From Candidatus Marinamargulisbacteria bacterium (GTDB lineage Bacteria; Margulisbacteria; Marinamargulisbacteria; UBA817): a stretch of DNA of 24,574 nt. This document shows positions 8,342 through 19,600 of this stretch, piece after piece. The translations under genes and the position numbers were made by a program. The number at the start of each line of letters is the position of its first letter. The first letter of the stretch is position 1. The notes below the pieces were generated by a model, which saw nothing but the letters and a program-made list of their open reading frames with translations, was not told where the DNA came from and did not search any database. Location of the stretch: assembly GCA_023262965.1 (NCBI GenBank), contig JALQXX010000025.1, positions 1 through 24,574 of the forward strand, in the 5' to 3' direction.

Positions 8342-9310
8342 CTAAAGCGATGCTTCGGCCAAAATTGTCCCCATATAATCCACATCATCCACCGCACGAA
8401 TCACGCCGATTAGATCGGGCTTGTACGGCAATACCTGCTCAACGGTGTGGCGATCAATGCCTCCAATTGCCACTATCGGAATGGTTATTAAATGCCGTGA
8501 TTTTAAATATGACAACCCAATACCGGGCCGACCGGGCTTTGAGGGCGTATCCCAAATAGGGCCACAACTCACATAATCCGCGCCCTCGGTTTCTGCTGCC
8601 AATCCTTGTTCCAGTGAATGGGTGGTTCTACCAATAATGGGTACCGGCCCCAAAATGCGCCGAATGGCCTGCGTTGGGATATCATCTTGGCCCACATGAA
8701 CCCCATCCGCAGCAACAGCCATTGCGATATCAACATAATCATTCACAATAAATAAAACGGACTTTTTGGATAAATCCCGAACCAAGTCCCGACAAACTGT
8801 GTAGGCATGCGCCTTTGATTGATGCTTGTCTCTAAATTGAACCACACGCACACAATCCAAATCGGCCATGCGATGAATCGTTTGCGGATTATCGGATACC
8901 ACATACATGCCGGGACCTCCCAGTGCCTGCCGCTGGATATGGGGCCAAATGGCCTGTTCAAGCGCATACAAATCGTATCGCATCTCGGTAAAAGCCGGAT
9001 CGCCGGTTGTTTCTTCAAGTACACGACACGCCTGTGTTGTACGCTTAATATTTGCGGTCACCACATCGGCTAATGAGGCCCGCCTGGGCACAGGCGACTT
9101 GGCTCGGTGATCCTCCCCCTTATTTCGCGCATTGACCAAGGGGGCATAAACCATGCTGGTACACACCTCTTTTAACCGGGTACGCAGATGATTACAATCC
9201 CCAACCAAAGACTTATTATACAATTCAAATCGTAGCACATCTTCCAGTACACGAAGGCCTTCCCCCAATCGCGAAATATTCGCATCAATCAATCCATCAT
9301 ACAACGTCAT
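8342..9310 (-). CDS. thiE: ThiD2-ThiE fusion: thiamine-phosphate synthase
   Basis: A 322-residue cytosolic enzyme that joins HMP-pyrophosphate and the thiazole phosphate to give thiamine phosphate. Residues 1-120 are the ThiD2 domain, with its hallmark DANISRLGEGLRVLEDVLRF near the N-terminus; in other systems this domain is linked to HMP-phosphate kinase activity. Residues about 130-320 are the ThiE TIM barrel: VVQFRDK, FIVNDYVDIA, DGVHVGQDD, GRTTHS, SCGPIWDTPSKPG and VAIGGI, covering substrate and pyrophosphate contacts. The same fusion is typical of cyanobacteria and some other phyla. It lies 56 bases after the hsp20-like gene with no clear Shine-Dalgarno. I saw no TPP riboswitch upstream, and no other thiamine gene is in the window. 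Confidence 0.93.
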   Translation of the reverse strand: MTLYDGLIDANISRLGEGLRVLEDVLRFELYNKSLVGDCNHLRTRLKEVCTSMVYAPLVNARNKGEDHRAKSPVPRRASLADVVTANIKRTTQACRVLEETTGDPAFTEMRYDLYALEQAIWPHIQRQALGGPGMYVVSDNPQTIHRMADLDCVRVVQFRDKHQSKAHAYTVCRDLVRDLSKKSVLFIVNDYVDIAMAVAADGVHVGQDDIPTQAIRRILGPVPIIGRTTHSLEQGLAAETEGADYVSCGPIWDTPSKPGRPGIGLSYLKSRHLITIPIVAIGGIDRHTVEQVLPYKPDLIGVIRAVDDVDYMGTILAEASL

Positions 9311-9366
9311 TCTAACTAGGCAGTGTAATTTGTTTTAGATACAACGTCCATACAAGACGTTCGCTA

Positions 9367-9726
9367 TTATACAAATGGAATAATAATTTGCATATCGGTG
9401 TCGGTGATGTCCGAGCGAATCCGAGAGGTGTCTACACCGGGGGCTAACGGTATGGTTTGCGACACATTACGGCTCAAAACCATACGGGATGCCATTTCAA
9501 CAATAACCGTTGCCTTCGCATGGATATGAATTCCGACTGACGAAACATCCACCCGAATACTATCTGGATCGCATTGACCAATATCTACTGAAATAACCAC
9601 CTGAGATGTATTTTTCTTCTCAATTCTATAGGCTAAAGGTCGGTACCGATCCGTATTTAATGAGATTAAATCATTTAAATTATCAAAACTCAAAGGTAAT
9701 ATAACGGGTTGCTGCTGGTATATCAT
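9367..9726 (-). CDS. Small heat-shock protein-like (Hsp20/alpha-crystallin family), minimal
   Basis: A 119-residue protein resembling the alpha-crystallin domain: YRIEKKNTSQVVISVDIGQ, then DPDSIRVDVSSVGIHIHAKA, a VSQTIPLAPGVDTSRIRSDI strand pair and a terminal MQIIIPFV corresponding to the usual L-x-I-x-IP. Such proteins are ATP-independent holdases. The N-terminal arm is short (about 30 residues), and the usual C-terminal extension with an I-x-I oligomerisation motif is missing, so it may form small oligomers. A strong Shine-Dalgarno (AAGGAGG, 9736-9742) 9 bases before the ATG fixes the start. It is divergent from the metal-binding protein gene and precedes thiE in the same direction. The family call is moderate because the A-x-x-x-n-GVL motif is not clear. 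Confidence 0.7.
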   Translation of the reverse strand: MIYQQQPVILPLSFDNLNDLISLNTDRYRPLAYRIEKKNTSQVVISVDIGQCDPDSIRVDVSSVGIHIHAKATVIVEMASRMVLSRNVSQTIPLAPGVDTSRIRSDITDTDMQIIIPFV

Positions 9727-9828
9727 AGTTGTATGCCTCCTTAAAATTCTTCCTGAAACCTACCCAAGGCAACAACATGCCAACCAATTCCCCGCATTAT
9801 GATTAATTATTGGACATTGTTTTCCCTA

Positions 9829-9882
9829 GTGTAAACAAACAAGACATAATGAGCCAGAGGCGTAAAAATGCACGGTTTACAC
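9829..9882. repeat. 8-bp inverted repeat in divergent promoter region (possible operator)
   Basis: GTGTAAAC at 9829-9836 and its exact complement GTTTACAC at 9875-9882 flank a 38-base spacer in the 187-base gap between the hsp20-like gene and the metal-binding protein gene. The downstream arm ends 31 bases before ATG 9914. Each arm could be a half-site for a dimeric regulator; the arms are too far apart for an RNA terminator, and no T-run follows. No strong -35/-10 pair was seen for either gene, although AT-rich TATA-like elements occur. It may be chance, but the position suits a regulator such as a metal-dependent repressor. Confidence 0.35.
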
Positions 9883-9913
9883 ATAATCCTGAGTGAGGCA
9901 TTATATAGACACT

Positions 9914-10768
9914 ATGCGGCAATCGCACCTCATCATAATTGCGGGATGTATTTGTGGAATCCCATTAATTTTATGGCTTATGAATCTGCCTATTTTATTG
10001 AATAATAAAGAATCACCTGCTTCTATTGGTGTCACCCATCCGTTTATTCACAATCTGGTTTATGAATTATGGGGTGGCGATGCGCCGGTTGTATCGCTGC
10101 TTCATCCCGGTGAGGATCCACAAAAACGACCCGTCAACCTGTTGACAGACCCTCGGCTTAAGCACGCCAAACTTATCATTTCAACGGGAACATTGCTGGA
10201 TGGGCCATCATCTCCCGCCCTGCCTCCTGCATCCACCGAATCGACACATTATTTACGTCTTAATGCACCCACCCCTCATAGCTGGTTGCTCGAATCGGTG
10301 TGGTTGGACTGGGTCACCACCATTTCACATGTATTGCAAAAAGAATTTCCTGAAAAAGCCCCTCAAATTCGCCAGCGAACGCAGACGTATCGTGATCAAT
10401 GCCACCGCCAATTCAACCGTATTCGTGAGGCGATTGCCTCACACGCCACATCCCCAATAGCAACAAACCACCCTGCCTTTCAAACATTTGCCGAACAATT
10501 TGGCATCTTGGCTTATGCAATTGAACCGAACCAATCAAACATAACGGTCACTTTTGAAATGCTTCAACGCCATAATGTCCATCGCATTGTCCCCATTTTC
10601 CAAATACCTCAACAGGATATCCAGGCCATCGCATCTCATGCCCTTATAGCTGGCTACGTTATTGAGGTAACACCCCCCGTATTGGTCCTCAACTTCGACC
10701 AAACCCCGTCTGGCATTCGAACCTATGTGGATATGATTGCCCACGCAGGGAAACAAATTACACATTAA
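9914..10768 (+). CDS. ZnuA/TroA-like periplasmic metal-binding protein, divergent
   Basis: A 284-residue predicted solute-binding protein of the cluster 9 (Zn/Mn ABC importer) type. The likely metal ligands are spaced as in ZnuA: H64 in LLHPGEDPQ, H122 in APTPHSW and H186 in ATNHPAFQTFAEQFGI. The central helix with repeated Gln/Arg also fits. The N-terminus has a hydrophobic stretch with a possible lipobox IAGC (C12) continuing into a longer apolar segment, so it may be a lipoprotein or membrane-anchored. ATG 9914 was chosen over GTG 9893 because GTG lacks a ribosome site, but neither start is strong. The His-rich loop of many ZnuA proteins is absent. No ABC permease or ATPase is adjacent; the next gene is a porin with its own promoter. 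Substrate zinc or manganese is inferred from the family. Confidence 0.75.
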   Translation: MRQSHLIIIAGCICGIPLILWLMNLPILLNNKESPASIGVTHPFIHNLVYELWGGDAPVVSLLHPGEDPQKRPVNLLTDPRLKHAKLIISTGTLLDGPSSPALPPASTESTHYLRLNAPTPHSWLLESVWLDWVTTISHVLQKEFPEKAPQIRQRTQTYRDQCHRQFNRIREAIASHATSPIATNHPAFQTFAEQFGILAYAIEPNQSNITVTFEMLQRHNVHRIVPIFQIPQQDIQAIASHALIAGYVIEVTPPVLVLNFDQTPSGIRTYVDMIAHAGKQITH

Positions 10769-10774
10769 AAATGC

Positions 10775-10803
10775 TTGACATACCATTTGAAGCATCCTAA
10801 AAT
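10775..10803 (+). promoter_or_regulatory. Strong predicted sigma70 promoter of the porin gene
   Basis: A perfect TTGACA (10775-10780) is separated by 17 bases from TAAAAT (10798-10803; 5 of 6 to consensus). The element begins 7 bases after the stop of the metal-binding protein gene, so the porin is expected to be transcribed on its own at high level. The predicted start near 10810 gives a leader of about 46 bases before ATG 10856. Confidence 0.72.
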
Positions 10804-10855
10804 CTCAAAATAGATAATTGGATTTATGAATACTATTCGACAGGAGATTAATATT

Positions 10856-11953
10856 ATGCATCAAATTTTACTTTTTGGTATGGCACTTATTGTGGTATCC
10901 ACTCATATTTTTGCAAACCCGGTATTATCACTAAGCGGTTCTGCTTTTACGGGTTTGGACACCAATTTGGTTAATCAGAACAAATTGGTTAGCACTCAAT
11001 TTCGCACAGCGGCTAATCTTGGGTTTGGGATTCAGTACAGTGATGAAATCAATGCTCAGCTGGATATTGCCTTCGGAAACCAAGAGAACTCCAACGGGTT
11101 TATTCGATTACGTGAAGGCGCTAAACTATTGGGTTATCGATTGACCTATGCGCCTAAATCCCTTCAGCGCGCATGGATATTTCAAAATATTTCATTTGAT
11201 GCCGGTCTCCTTACCATTCCTTTTGGTCAATTTGCCAATACATTATCGGATAATGCAGCTATTCGAAGCTCGTTCATATTGAATGATTTGGGGTATTCAC
11301 TACTGGTTAAAAACAATCTTTTCAGTGATTTTGGAAGTAATGGACTAAATACGTCGGCCAATACTGATTATGGTCGCTTGGATGTTATGATTTTTAATGG
11401 TACTGATAATGGATTAGGCGATAATAGTGATCGAAATATCGGATTTGCAACACGTTTTGTTACAGTGCCTTTATTGCCAAAAACTGAATTTGGTTTTTCG
11501 TTATTCCATTCAAACGATTCTGGCAACAGCAGTGCGATTAATGCATCAACACTGGGCCTTATGCTTGATGTGAAATCGGTGTTTTGGGGAATTGAGTATG
11601 GTGGCTATATCGTTAGTTACAATTTTGATGATTTTAATGCGGATAGTAGCGACCAATTTTTAGCGTTAATGGCCTACGGAACAAAACGCATGGGATCATT
11701 CACATTAGCTGCCCGATACTCCAGCATTTTTTCAGAGGATTACAGTGGTGATGGTGCTTACAACAGAGCCTTAAATCCCGAAGGTATTTCAATGCCTTAT
11801 CGATCTGACGCCGATAGAACCCGTTTTCAATTAGATGGTATTTACCACGTGAATAACACGATGTCTATTCACAACGAATTTGCAGCTGATTTTTATGCAT
11901 TTGATGCATTAAATACATATGCTATTCTATCGTATGCATCGCTTACCTTTTAG
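10856..11953 (+). CDS. Porin-like outer-membrane beta-barrel protein
   Basis: A 365-residue predicted outer-membrane porin. ATG 10856 was chosen over the upstream ATG 10826 because AGGAG (10842-10846) lies 9 bases before it and the protein then begins with a clean signal peptide, MHQILLFGMALIVVSTHIFA, cleaved before NP. The mature part consists of alternating strands with Gly and aromatic residues, turns rich in Asn, Asp and Ser, and it ends in a barrel-closing strand with terminal Phe (SYASLTF). Length and style fit 14-18-strand phosphate-selective or general porins; the substrate is unknown. Composition differs from neighbouring plus-strand genes: G exceeds C and CCC codons are rarer, consistent with high expression or foreign origin. 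It has its own promoter and terminator. Confidence 0.82.
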   Translation: MHQILLFGMALIVVSTHIFANPVLSLSGSAFTGLDTNLVNQNKLVSTQFRTAANLGFGIQYSDEINAQLDIAFGNQENSNGFIRLREGAKLLGYRLTYAPKSLQRAWIFQNISFDAGLLTIPFGQFANTLSDNAAIRSSFILNDLGYSLLVKNNLFSDFGSNGLNTSANTDYGRLDVMIFNGTDNGLGDNSDRNIGFATRFVTVPLLPKTEFGFSLFHSNDSGNSSAINASTLGLMLDVKSVFWGIEYGGYIVSYNFDDFNADSSDQFLALMAYGTKRMGSFTLAARYSSIFSEDYSGDGAYNRALNPEGISMPYRSDADRTRFQLDGIYHVNNTMSIHNEFAADFYAFDALNTYAILSYASLTF

Positions 11954-11980
11954 GCGATAATTAATTTGCCCCTTTTTTTT
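11953..11980 (+). terminator. Possible intrinsic terminator on the porin stop codon
   Basis: A short stem, GGCGA at 11953-11957 pairing with TTGCC at 11966-11970 (one G-U pair) around an 8-base loop, is followed by CC and a run of eight T (11973-11980). The stem begins at the last base of the TAG stop codon. The stem is only 5 bp, so efficiency is uncertain, but the T-run and position fit rho-independent termination of porin mRNA. Confidence 0.5.
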
Positions 11981-11990
11981 CCTCTTTTAT

Positions 11991-12030
11991 TAGGGTTTAG
12001 GTAGTCGTAAACAATTGGTCCTAAACCCTA
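11991..12030. repeat. Perfect 11-bp inverted repeat / stem-loop between porin and yraN
   Basis: TAGGGTTTAGG (11991-12001) and its exact complement CCTAAACCCTA (12020-12030) enclose an 18-base loop. No T-run follows on either strand, so it is not a standard terminator. It lies after the porin terminator and about 105 bases before the yraN extended -10. It could protect an RNA 3' end or bind a protein as DNA. Confidence 0.6.
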
Positions 12031-12135
12031 GACTCCTTGTAAAGACATTTGTTGTTTTATTTGTTGGATATTAAGACCCTAACAGATTCCACCGTTGCAT
12101 GTCACCCTACACATATAGGCTATATATCCAATAAA

Positions 12136-12144
12136 TGGTATGAT
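12136..12144 (+). promoter_or_regulatory. Extended -10 element upstream of yraN
   Basis: TGGTATGAT (12136-12144) matches the extended -10 form TGnTATAAT with one mismatch in the hexamer. No good -35 is seen 17 bases upstream, as is usual for extended -10 promoters. It lies 32 bases before ATG 12177. Confidence 0.42.
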
Positions 12145-12176
12145 AGTTTCATTATGTATCGGGCGGGTGGACATTA

Positions 12177-12501
12177 ATGCGATCAAAAGGATTTATGGGG
12201 GAGGATATGGCAGCCGTATACCTTAAAGAGCGTGGGTATCAAATTATGTATCGTAATTTTTATACCCGATTTGGCGAGCTGGATATTATTGCCAAAAAAG
12301 GGCGTCAGCTCCATATTATCGAAGTTAAATTAACCCACCGCACAACCATTCATAGCAGCTATAAATTGAATAAACACAAACAAAAACGCATGATACGATG
12401 CACCCAACTGTATCTGGATTACGCCCATATACGTGATATGTATATTCAATTTGATCTGATTGCGATTACTCACAACCAGATCAATCACTACCCCAATATA
12501 T

Positions 12502-12530
<29 letters not shown>
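12177..12530 (+). CDS. yraN: YraN / UPF0102 family nuclease-like protein
   Basis: A 117-residue protein of the UPF0102 family, which has a restriction-endonuclease-like (Holliday junction resolvase-like) fold. The order of motifs is as expected: GEDMAAVYLKERGYQIMYRNF, then FGELDIIAKKG and the catalytic-type strand LHIIEVKLT, supplying the E/D...ExK residues. The biochemical role of the family is still poorly defined. GGTGG six bases before the ATG supports the start, and an extended -10 element lies upstream. The gene converges on atpC, and the last 29 bases overlap its 3' end on the other strand. It stands alone between the porin and the atp cluster. Confidence 0.9.
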
Positions 12531-14333
<1,803 letters not shown>

Positions 14334-14340
14334 TTACCTC

Positions 14341-15195
14341 CTATGTAATTGATGCCGCACCCGCGACAATTTCTGTTAATTCCGTTGTAATCGCCGCTTG
14401 CCGCGATCGATTATAAAACAAAGTCAACTCGCTAATCATTTCTTTGGCATTTGTAGAGGCCGAATCCATAGCCGCCATCCGAAATCCCTCTTCCGACACC
14501 AAACTATTATAGAGTCCTTCCATAAACTGCTGCATAACCATTTTTCTGCAAAACGCATTTAATGCGGACACTTTGGATGATTCATATATAAAATCGGCAT
14601 CAGACACAACATTGGGATTCCAGTCCGGTAAGGTAACCGGTAACAGGGATTGAACCACCTGATTTGCCGACAATGCCGAAACAAACCCATTGTACACAAT
14701 ACGAACATGACCATACTGTCCCCTTAAAAAACCCTCGATGAAGGGTTCCATATAGGCTGTTAATTCCGATAAAGGCGTTGTTATACTAAACCCTGGCCGA
14801 GATCCCGCGCATTGGATTGATTTCCCTGCATAAAATTGCGCGGATTTTTGGCCAATCGTAAACAGATCAATGGATTCATCCGTCGCCATAAGCGCGTTTA
14901 ATGCCTTAAACACCGATACATTAAACCCGCCACATAACCCCCGATCGGATGATAGTACAATCACCGCCGAACGCTTGGCCTGCGATGGCTGCATCAATTC
15001 GGGCAAATCATCGTTATATAATCGCCGTGCCAAGGCACTCCCCATATGTTGCAATCCCGAACCATACGCTTTAAGGCCATTCAATGCGCGCAGATGCCGC
15101 TTGAATTTAGCCGCAGATACCATTTTCATAGCCTGGGTTATTTTTTTGGTTTTTTCTACCGAAACAATCCGATCTTTAATATCGCGTATGCTCAT
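14341..15195 (-). CDS. atpG: ATP synthase gamma subunit
   Basis: A 284-residue central-shaft subunit that rotates inside alpha3beta3. Both conserved ends are present: the N-terminal helix IRDIKDRIVSVEKTKKITQA with MKMVSAAK, and the C-terminal helix MDSASTNAKEMISELTLFYN followed by RSRQAAITTELTEIV. The central SSDRGLCGGFN motif is also clear. It lies 9 bases after atpA and 13 bases before atpD. Confidence 0.97.
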   Translation of the reverse strand: MSIRDIKDRIVSVEKTKKITQAMKMVSAAKFKRHLRALNGLKAYGSGLQHMGSALARRLYNDDLPELMQPSQAKRSAVIVLSSDRGLCGGFNVSVFKALNALMATDESIDLFTIGQKSAQFYAGKSIQCAGSRPGFSITTPLSELTAYMEPFIEGFLRGQYGHVRIVYNGFVSALSANQVVQSLLPVTLPDWNPNVVSDADFIYESSKVSALNAFCRKMVMQQFMEGLYNSLVSEEGFRMAAMDSASTNAKEMISELTLFYNRSRQAAITTELTEIVAGAASIT

Positions 15196-15204
15196 GCCAA
15201 TCCT

Positions 15205-16716
15205 TTATTTTGTAGCAAAGACAGCGACACAGGCCGTTATGGCGGCATTCAATGATGATTTGATCGAATCCGTTAATACTTTTTCTGATTCAATACGATC
15301 CAAAACATCTCCATGCTCCATTTGCAATACACGAAAGAGTTCTTTTTCAAATGCAGCTATTGCATCAACTGGAACCGCATCCAAATGACCGTTAACGGCC
15401 GCATACACAATGGCGATTTGTTGCGATATCCGCAAGGGCGCATATTGATCTTGTTTTAAAAGTTCAATGAGTCGTTTACCGCGCTCCAATTGCTGCTGGG
15501 TTGCCTTATCCAAGTCGGACCCAAACTGAGCAAACGCTTGTATTTCGTAAAATTGGGATAAATCCAATCGAAGCGAACCCGCAACTTGCTTGGTAGCTTT
15601 TATTTGCGCACTTCCCCCAACACGCGATACCGAAATACCCGGGTTGACGGCTGGCCGAATACCGGAATTAAACAAGTCCGATTGCAAATAAATTTGGCCA
15701 TCTGTAATGGATATCACATTCGTTGGAATATACGCCGACACATCCCCCGCCTGAGTCTCAATAATCGGTAACGCCGTCAATGACCCGCCACCCTTTTCAT
15801 CCGAATATTTTAGAGCACGTTCCAACAATCGGGAATGCAAATAAAACACGTCCCCAGGGTACGCTTCTCGGCCTGGTGGTCGACGTAATAACAACGACAA
15901 TTGACGATAGGCCACGGCATGCTTTGATAAATCATCGTAAACCACCAATACATGCTTACCGTTATCCAAAAACTCTTCACCCATTGCACAGGCTGCGTAT
16001 GGCGCTAAAAATTGCAATGTTGCCGAATCCGAAGCGGCTGCCGAAACCACAATGGTTTTGGCCATAGCACCACTATCTTTTAAGGTTTGAACCACTTGCG
16101 CTACCGTAGATTTTTTTTGACCAATGGCCACATAAATACAAATAACATCGGTATCTTTTTGATTAATAATGGTATCGAGTGCAATGGCGGTTTTTCCGGT
16201 TTTTCGGTCACCAATAATTAACTCACGCTGACCCCGTCCAATCGGAATCATCATATCGATCGATTTGATCCCGGTTTGAAGGGGTTGGGTTACCGGTTGA
16301 CGATCACAAACACCCGGAGCAATACGCTCGATGGGTCGCGTCTGACTGGTGGCAATACTACCGGCACCATCAATCGGGTGCCCCAATGGATCCACCACAC
16401 GCCCCAGCAATGCCTCCCCAACGGGAACATTCATAACACGTTTTGTTCGTTCCACAACATGACCTTCTTTAACGGTCTGCGCATCACCTAGAATAACGCA
16501 CCCAACGTTATTTTCTTCCAAATTAAACACCATGCCAAATACCGATTCCGAAAATTTGACCATTTCACCGGCCATAACGTTTTCTAAACCGTATACCCGC
16601 GCAATACCATCCCCTACTTGCATAACGTAACCAACCTCTTTTACGTTGACTTTCCAATCCAAGTTTTCAATTTCTTTTTCTAGGATTGCTGTAATTTCTT
16701 CCGGCTTAATTGTCAT
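15205..16716 (-). CDS. atpA: ATP synthase alpha subunit
   Basis: A 503-residue regulatory nucleotide-binding F1 subunit. The P-loop GDRKTGKT is at 169-176, and the arginine-finger segment [13 protein letters not shown], which reaches into the beta active site, is intact. The N-terminal helix ([15 protein letters not shown]) that binds delta is present. GGAG five bases before the ATG supports the start; the gene overlaps atpH by 11 bases. No departures from the family were noticed. Confidence 0.98.
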   Translation of the reverse strand: MTIKPEEITAILEKEIENLDWKVNVKEVGYVMQVGDGIARVYGLENVMAGEMVKFSESVFGMVFNLEENNVGCVILGDAQTVKEGHVVERTKRVMNVPVGEALLGRVVDPLGHPIDGAGSIATSQTRPIERIAPGVCDRQPVTQPLQTGIKSIDMMIPIGRGQRELIIGDRKTGKTAIALDTIINQKDTDVICIYVAIGQKKSTVAQVVQTLKDSGAMAKTIVVSAAASDSATLQFLAPYAACAMGEEFLDNGKHVLVVYDDLSKHAVAYRQLSLLLRRPPGREAYPGDVFYLHSRLLERALKYSDEKGGGSLTALPIIETQAGDVSAYIPTNVISITDGQIYLQSDLFNSGIRPAVNPGISVSRVGGSAQIKATKQVAGSLRLDLSQFYEIQAFAQFGSDLDKATQQQLERGKRLIELLKQDQYAPLRISQQIAIVYAAVNGHLDAVPVDAIAAFEKELFRVLQMEHGDVLDRIESEKVLTDSIKSSLNAAITACVAVFATK

Positions 16717-17260
16717 AAGAACTCCTTTTTAATGTTTGTTTAAAATCCGCAAATACCGACCGCAATGACATATCGTACACGGTATTATCAATAGAAACGG
16801 TCAAGCCTGCAATAAGCGAGGCATCAATTGCTGTCGATATTGTTACCTGAGGCATGGCATCACTGATCAACCGATTGGTTAAATCCACTATTTGCTCAGG
16901 TGACAATGGGGTAGCGGAGACCACGTTTGCATGAAAAATGTTTTGAATACGGTCCGATCGCTTTTGGCTCAGTGTAACCATGTCAGCCAGTACCATTAAG
17001 CGATTATTTTTCACCAAACATCGAAACATGTTGATCACCTTTTGTGGCGTCTTTAGTCGATCTGCACACTGGGAAATAACCGACATTCGATCAAAAATAC
17101 TCATTAATGGGCTTTGCAAAAGCACCCAAATGGGTTGGGTATCCATCACAACATGGGCCAACTGATTAAAGGCCTTAATAAGCGCTACCTGACTTTCACT
17201 ATCTTCATTGGCCAACAATGCATCCAAATAATTGGGTATGCAGGGATGATACGTTGCCAT
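16706..17260 (-). CDS. atpH: ATP synthase delta subunit
   Basis: A 184-residue peripheral-stalk subunit that links F1 alpha to subunit b. The sequence is divergent, as usual for the family, but the N-terminal helical domain and the C-terminal signature ([20 protein letters not shown] with [15 protein letters not shown]) are recognisable. It shares one base with atpF (TAATG) and overlaps atpA by 11 bases. Confidence 0.92.
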   Translation of the reverse strand: MATYHPCIPNYLDALLANEDSESQVALIKAFNQLAHVVMDTQPIWVLLQSPLMSIFDRMSVISQCADRLKTPQKVINMFRCLVKNNRLMVLADMVTLSQKRSDRIQNIFHANVVSATPLSPEQIVDLTNRLISDAMPQVTISTAIDASLIAGLTVSIDNTVYDMSLRSVFADFKQTLKRSSYDN

Positions 17261-17745
17261 TATGTTGAGGTTACCTGATCAATTGCAGCACGCATTAATT
17301 TGGACCGATCCGCATCCGGAACCTGTTGAATAATCAATGTTTGCGCCATTTTTGATGCCACATTTCCAACATCTTCCAACAACGCCTTTTTGGCTTGTGT
17401 CATTTGTGCATCAATATCCGCTGCTGCCTGATCCATTAATTGCTGAACCCGCTCCTTACCCGCATCAACAACAGCCGCCAACTCTTTTTTAGCGGATTCA
17501 TCCGCTTTTTTACGAATGGATTGTGCTTCAATCTGAGCCGATTTCAATACCTCTTTTTGTTCTTCCAATAGCGACTCTGCTTTCCGCTTATTGGATTCAG
17601 CACTATCAATACTTGCTTTAATGGATTGCCGACGTTCGGTTAAAAAACCCGACAACGGCTTCGCCAAAAACCGCTTCAGCAATATGTATAATATGCCAAA
17701 ATTAATTATTTGAAGTATTATTTCGTACGGATTAATTGAAATCAT
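17260..17745 (-). CDS. atpF: ATP synthase subunit b
   Basis: A 161-residue peripheral-stalk subunit. One N-terminal membrane helix (about 8-25, IILQIINFGILYILLKRF) is followed by the conserved KRFLAKPLSGFLTERRQSI and a long charged coiled coil rich in Ala, Lys, Glu and Gln to about residue 140. Only one b gene is present, so the stalk is expected to be a homodimer. It begins 9 bases after the atpE2 stop. Confidence 0.96.
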   Translation of the reverse strand: MISINPYEIILQIINFGILYILLKRFLAKPLSGFLTERRQSIKASIDSAESNKRKAESLLEEQKEVLKSAQIEAQSIRKKADESAKKELAAVVDAGKERVQQLMDQAAADIDAQMTQAKKALLEDVGNVASKMAQTLIIQQVPDADRSKLMRAAIDQVTST

Positions 17746-17754
17746 GCTGCCAAC

Positions 17755-18730
<976 letters not shown>

Positions 18731-18742
18731 GTCACAATCTCC

Positions 18743-19600
18743 CTAATTTTTTTGCCCTATATAGGTAATAGCAAGCATTGTAAATACAAATGCTTGCACA
18801 ACACCCGCAAACAATCCAAAAAAAGCCAATAATCCCACGGGAATGAGCATGTATTTGACCAGCGATGATACAATTACCAAAATCATGAACCCGCCAAAAA
18901 TATTACCAAATAATCGAAAGGAATGTGATACAACCGAAGACACTTCGGATATCACGTTTAAATAAAAGAATGGATTGATGGGAAACAATAAAATCCAAAA
19001 ACCGTGTGACGGAATAATATCCCCCATGTAACCACGAAAATAGTCCAAAAACCCATTTTTTCGGACCGCATTAATGTGTACAACCGCAAAGACAATTAAC
19101 CCCAACGCCAAATCGGTGTTAATCGACCGCGTGGGCTCTTGAAATTCGGGGAAGGCAAACAAGCCGTAATAAAATGTATGTGGATTTGGGCGAAATTGCG
19201 TATTCATAATACCATCAATTACCCATTCCCCACCATTACCGGTAAAGGCGTGATGAATCACCCCAATAATCATCCCCAAAAATTGGGTGATGTGGGGCAA
19301 AATACCAATCCAGTTGGCGGCCAAAACAAAAATAAAAATAGTAAAAATTAAGGGGACAAACGACTTGCCATCTTTTTCGCCTAGCGTGCCTACAGTAACA
19401 TCTTCAATAAATTCATATAAAATTTCACCGAAATTCTGAAGGGTTCCGGGCACCGCTTTTAAACGTCGTGTCACCGCAATTGCGCCGATAACCAATACAG
19501 CTATTACCAAATACGTCATCAAAAAAATAACCGGATTCAAACTAACGTTGTAGCCCATAACGCTAAATTCAATAATAGGAACATGTGTTAGTTTATCCAC
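18743..19600 (-). CDS. atpB: ATP synthase subunit a
   Basis: A 285-residue membrane stator subunit that forms the ion half-channels. The essential arginine is R229 in SHSFRLFGNIFGG, and the C-terminal FVFTMLAITYIGQ is typical. The PTRSINTDLALGL segment matches the usual NTxLGL region. A relatively long loop (about 112-155, with GNGGEWVIDG) separates early helices. The start overlaps atpI by 8 bases, and the stop is part of the atpE1 ribosome site. All residues needed for ion translocation are present, so the unusual rotor is served by an ordinary a subunit. Confidence 0.97.
   Translation of the reverse strand: MDKLTHVPIIEFSVMGYNVSLNPVIFLMTYLVIAVLVIGAIAVTRRLKAVPGTLQNFGEILYEFIEDVTVGTLGEKDGKSFVPLIFTIFIFVLAANWIGILPHITQFLGMIIGVIHHAFTGNGGEWVIDGIMNTQFRPNPHTFYYGLFAFPEFQEPTRSINTDLALGLIVFAVVHINAVRKNGFLDYFRGYMGDIIPSHGFWILLFPINPFFYLNVISEVSSVVSHSFRLFGNIFGGFMILVIVSSLVKYMLIPVGLLAFFGLFAGVVQAFVFTMLAITYIGQKN

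Noticed and set aside
9310-9366. TPP riboswitch upstream of thiE
   Set aside because: The 56-base gap is too short, and the conserved CUGAGA and related elements were not seen.
11991-12030. Telomere-like TTTAGGG / CCCTAAA repeat
   Set aside because: There is only one inverted pair and no tandem array, so the resemblance is chance.
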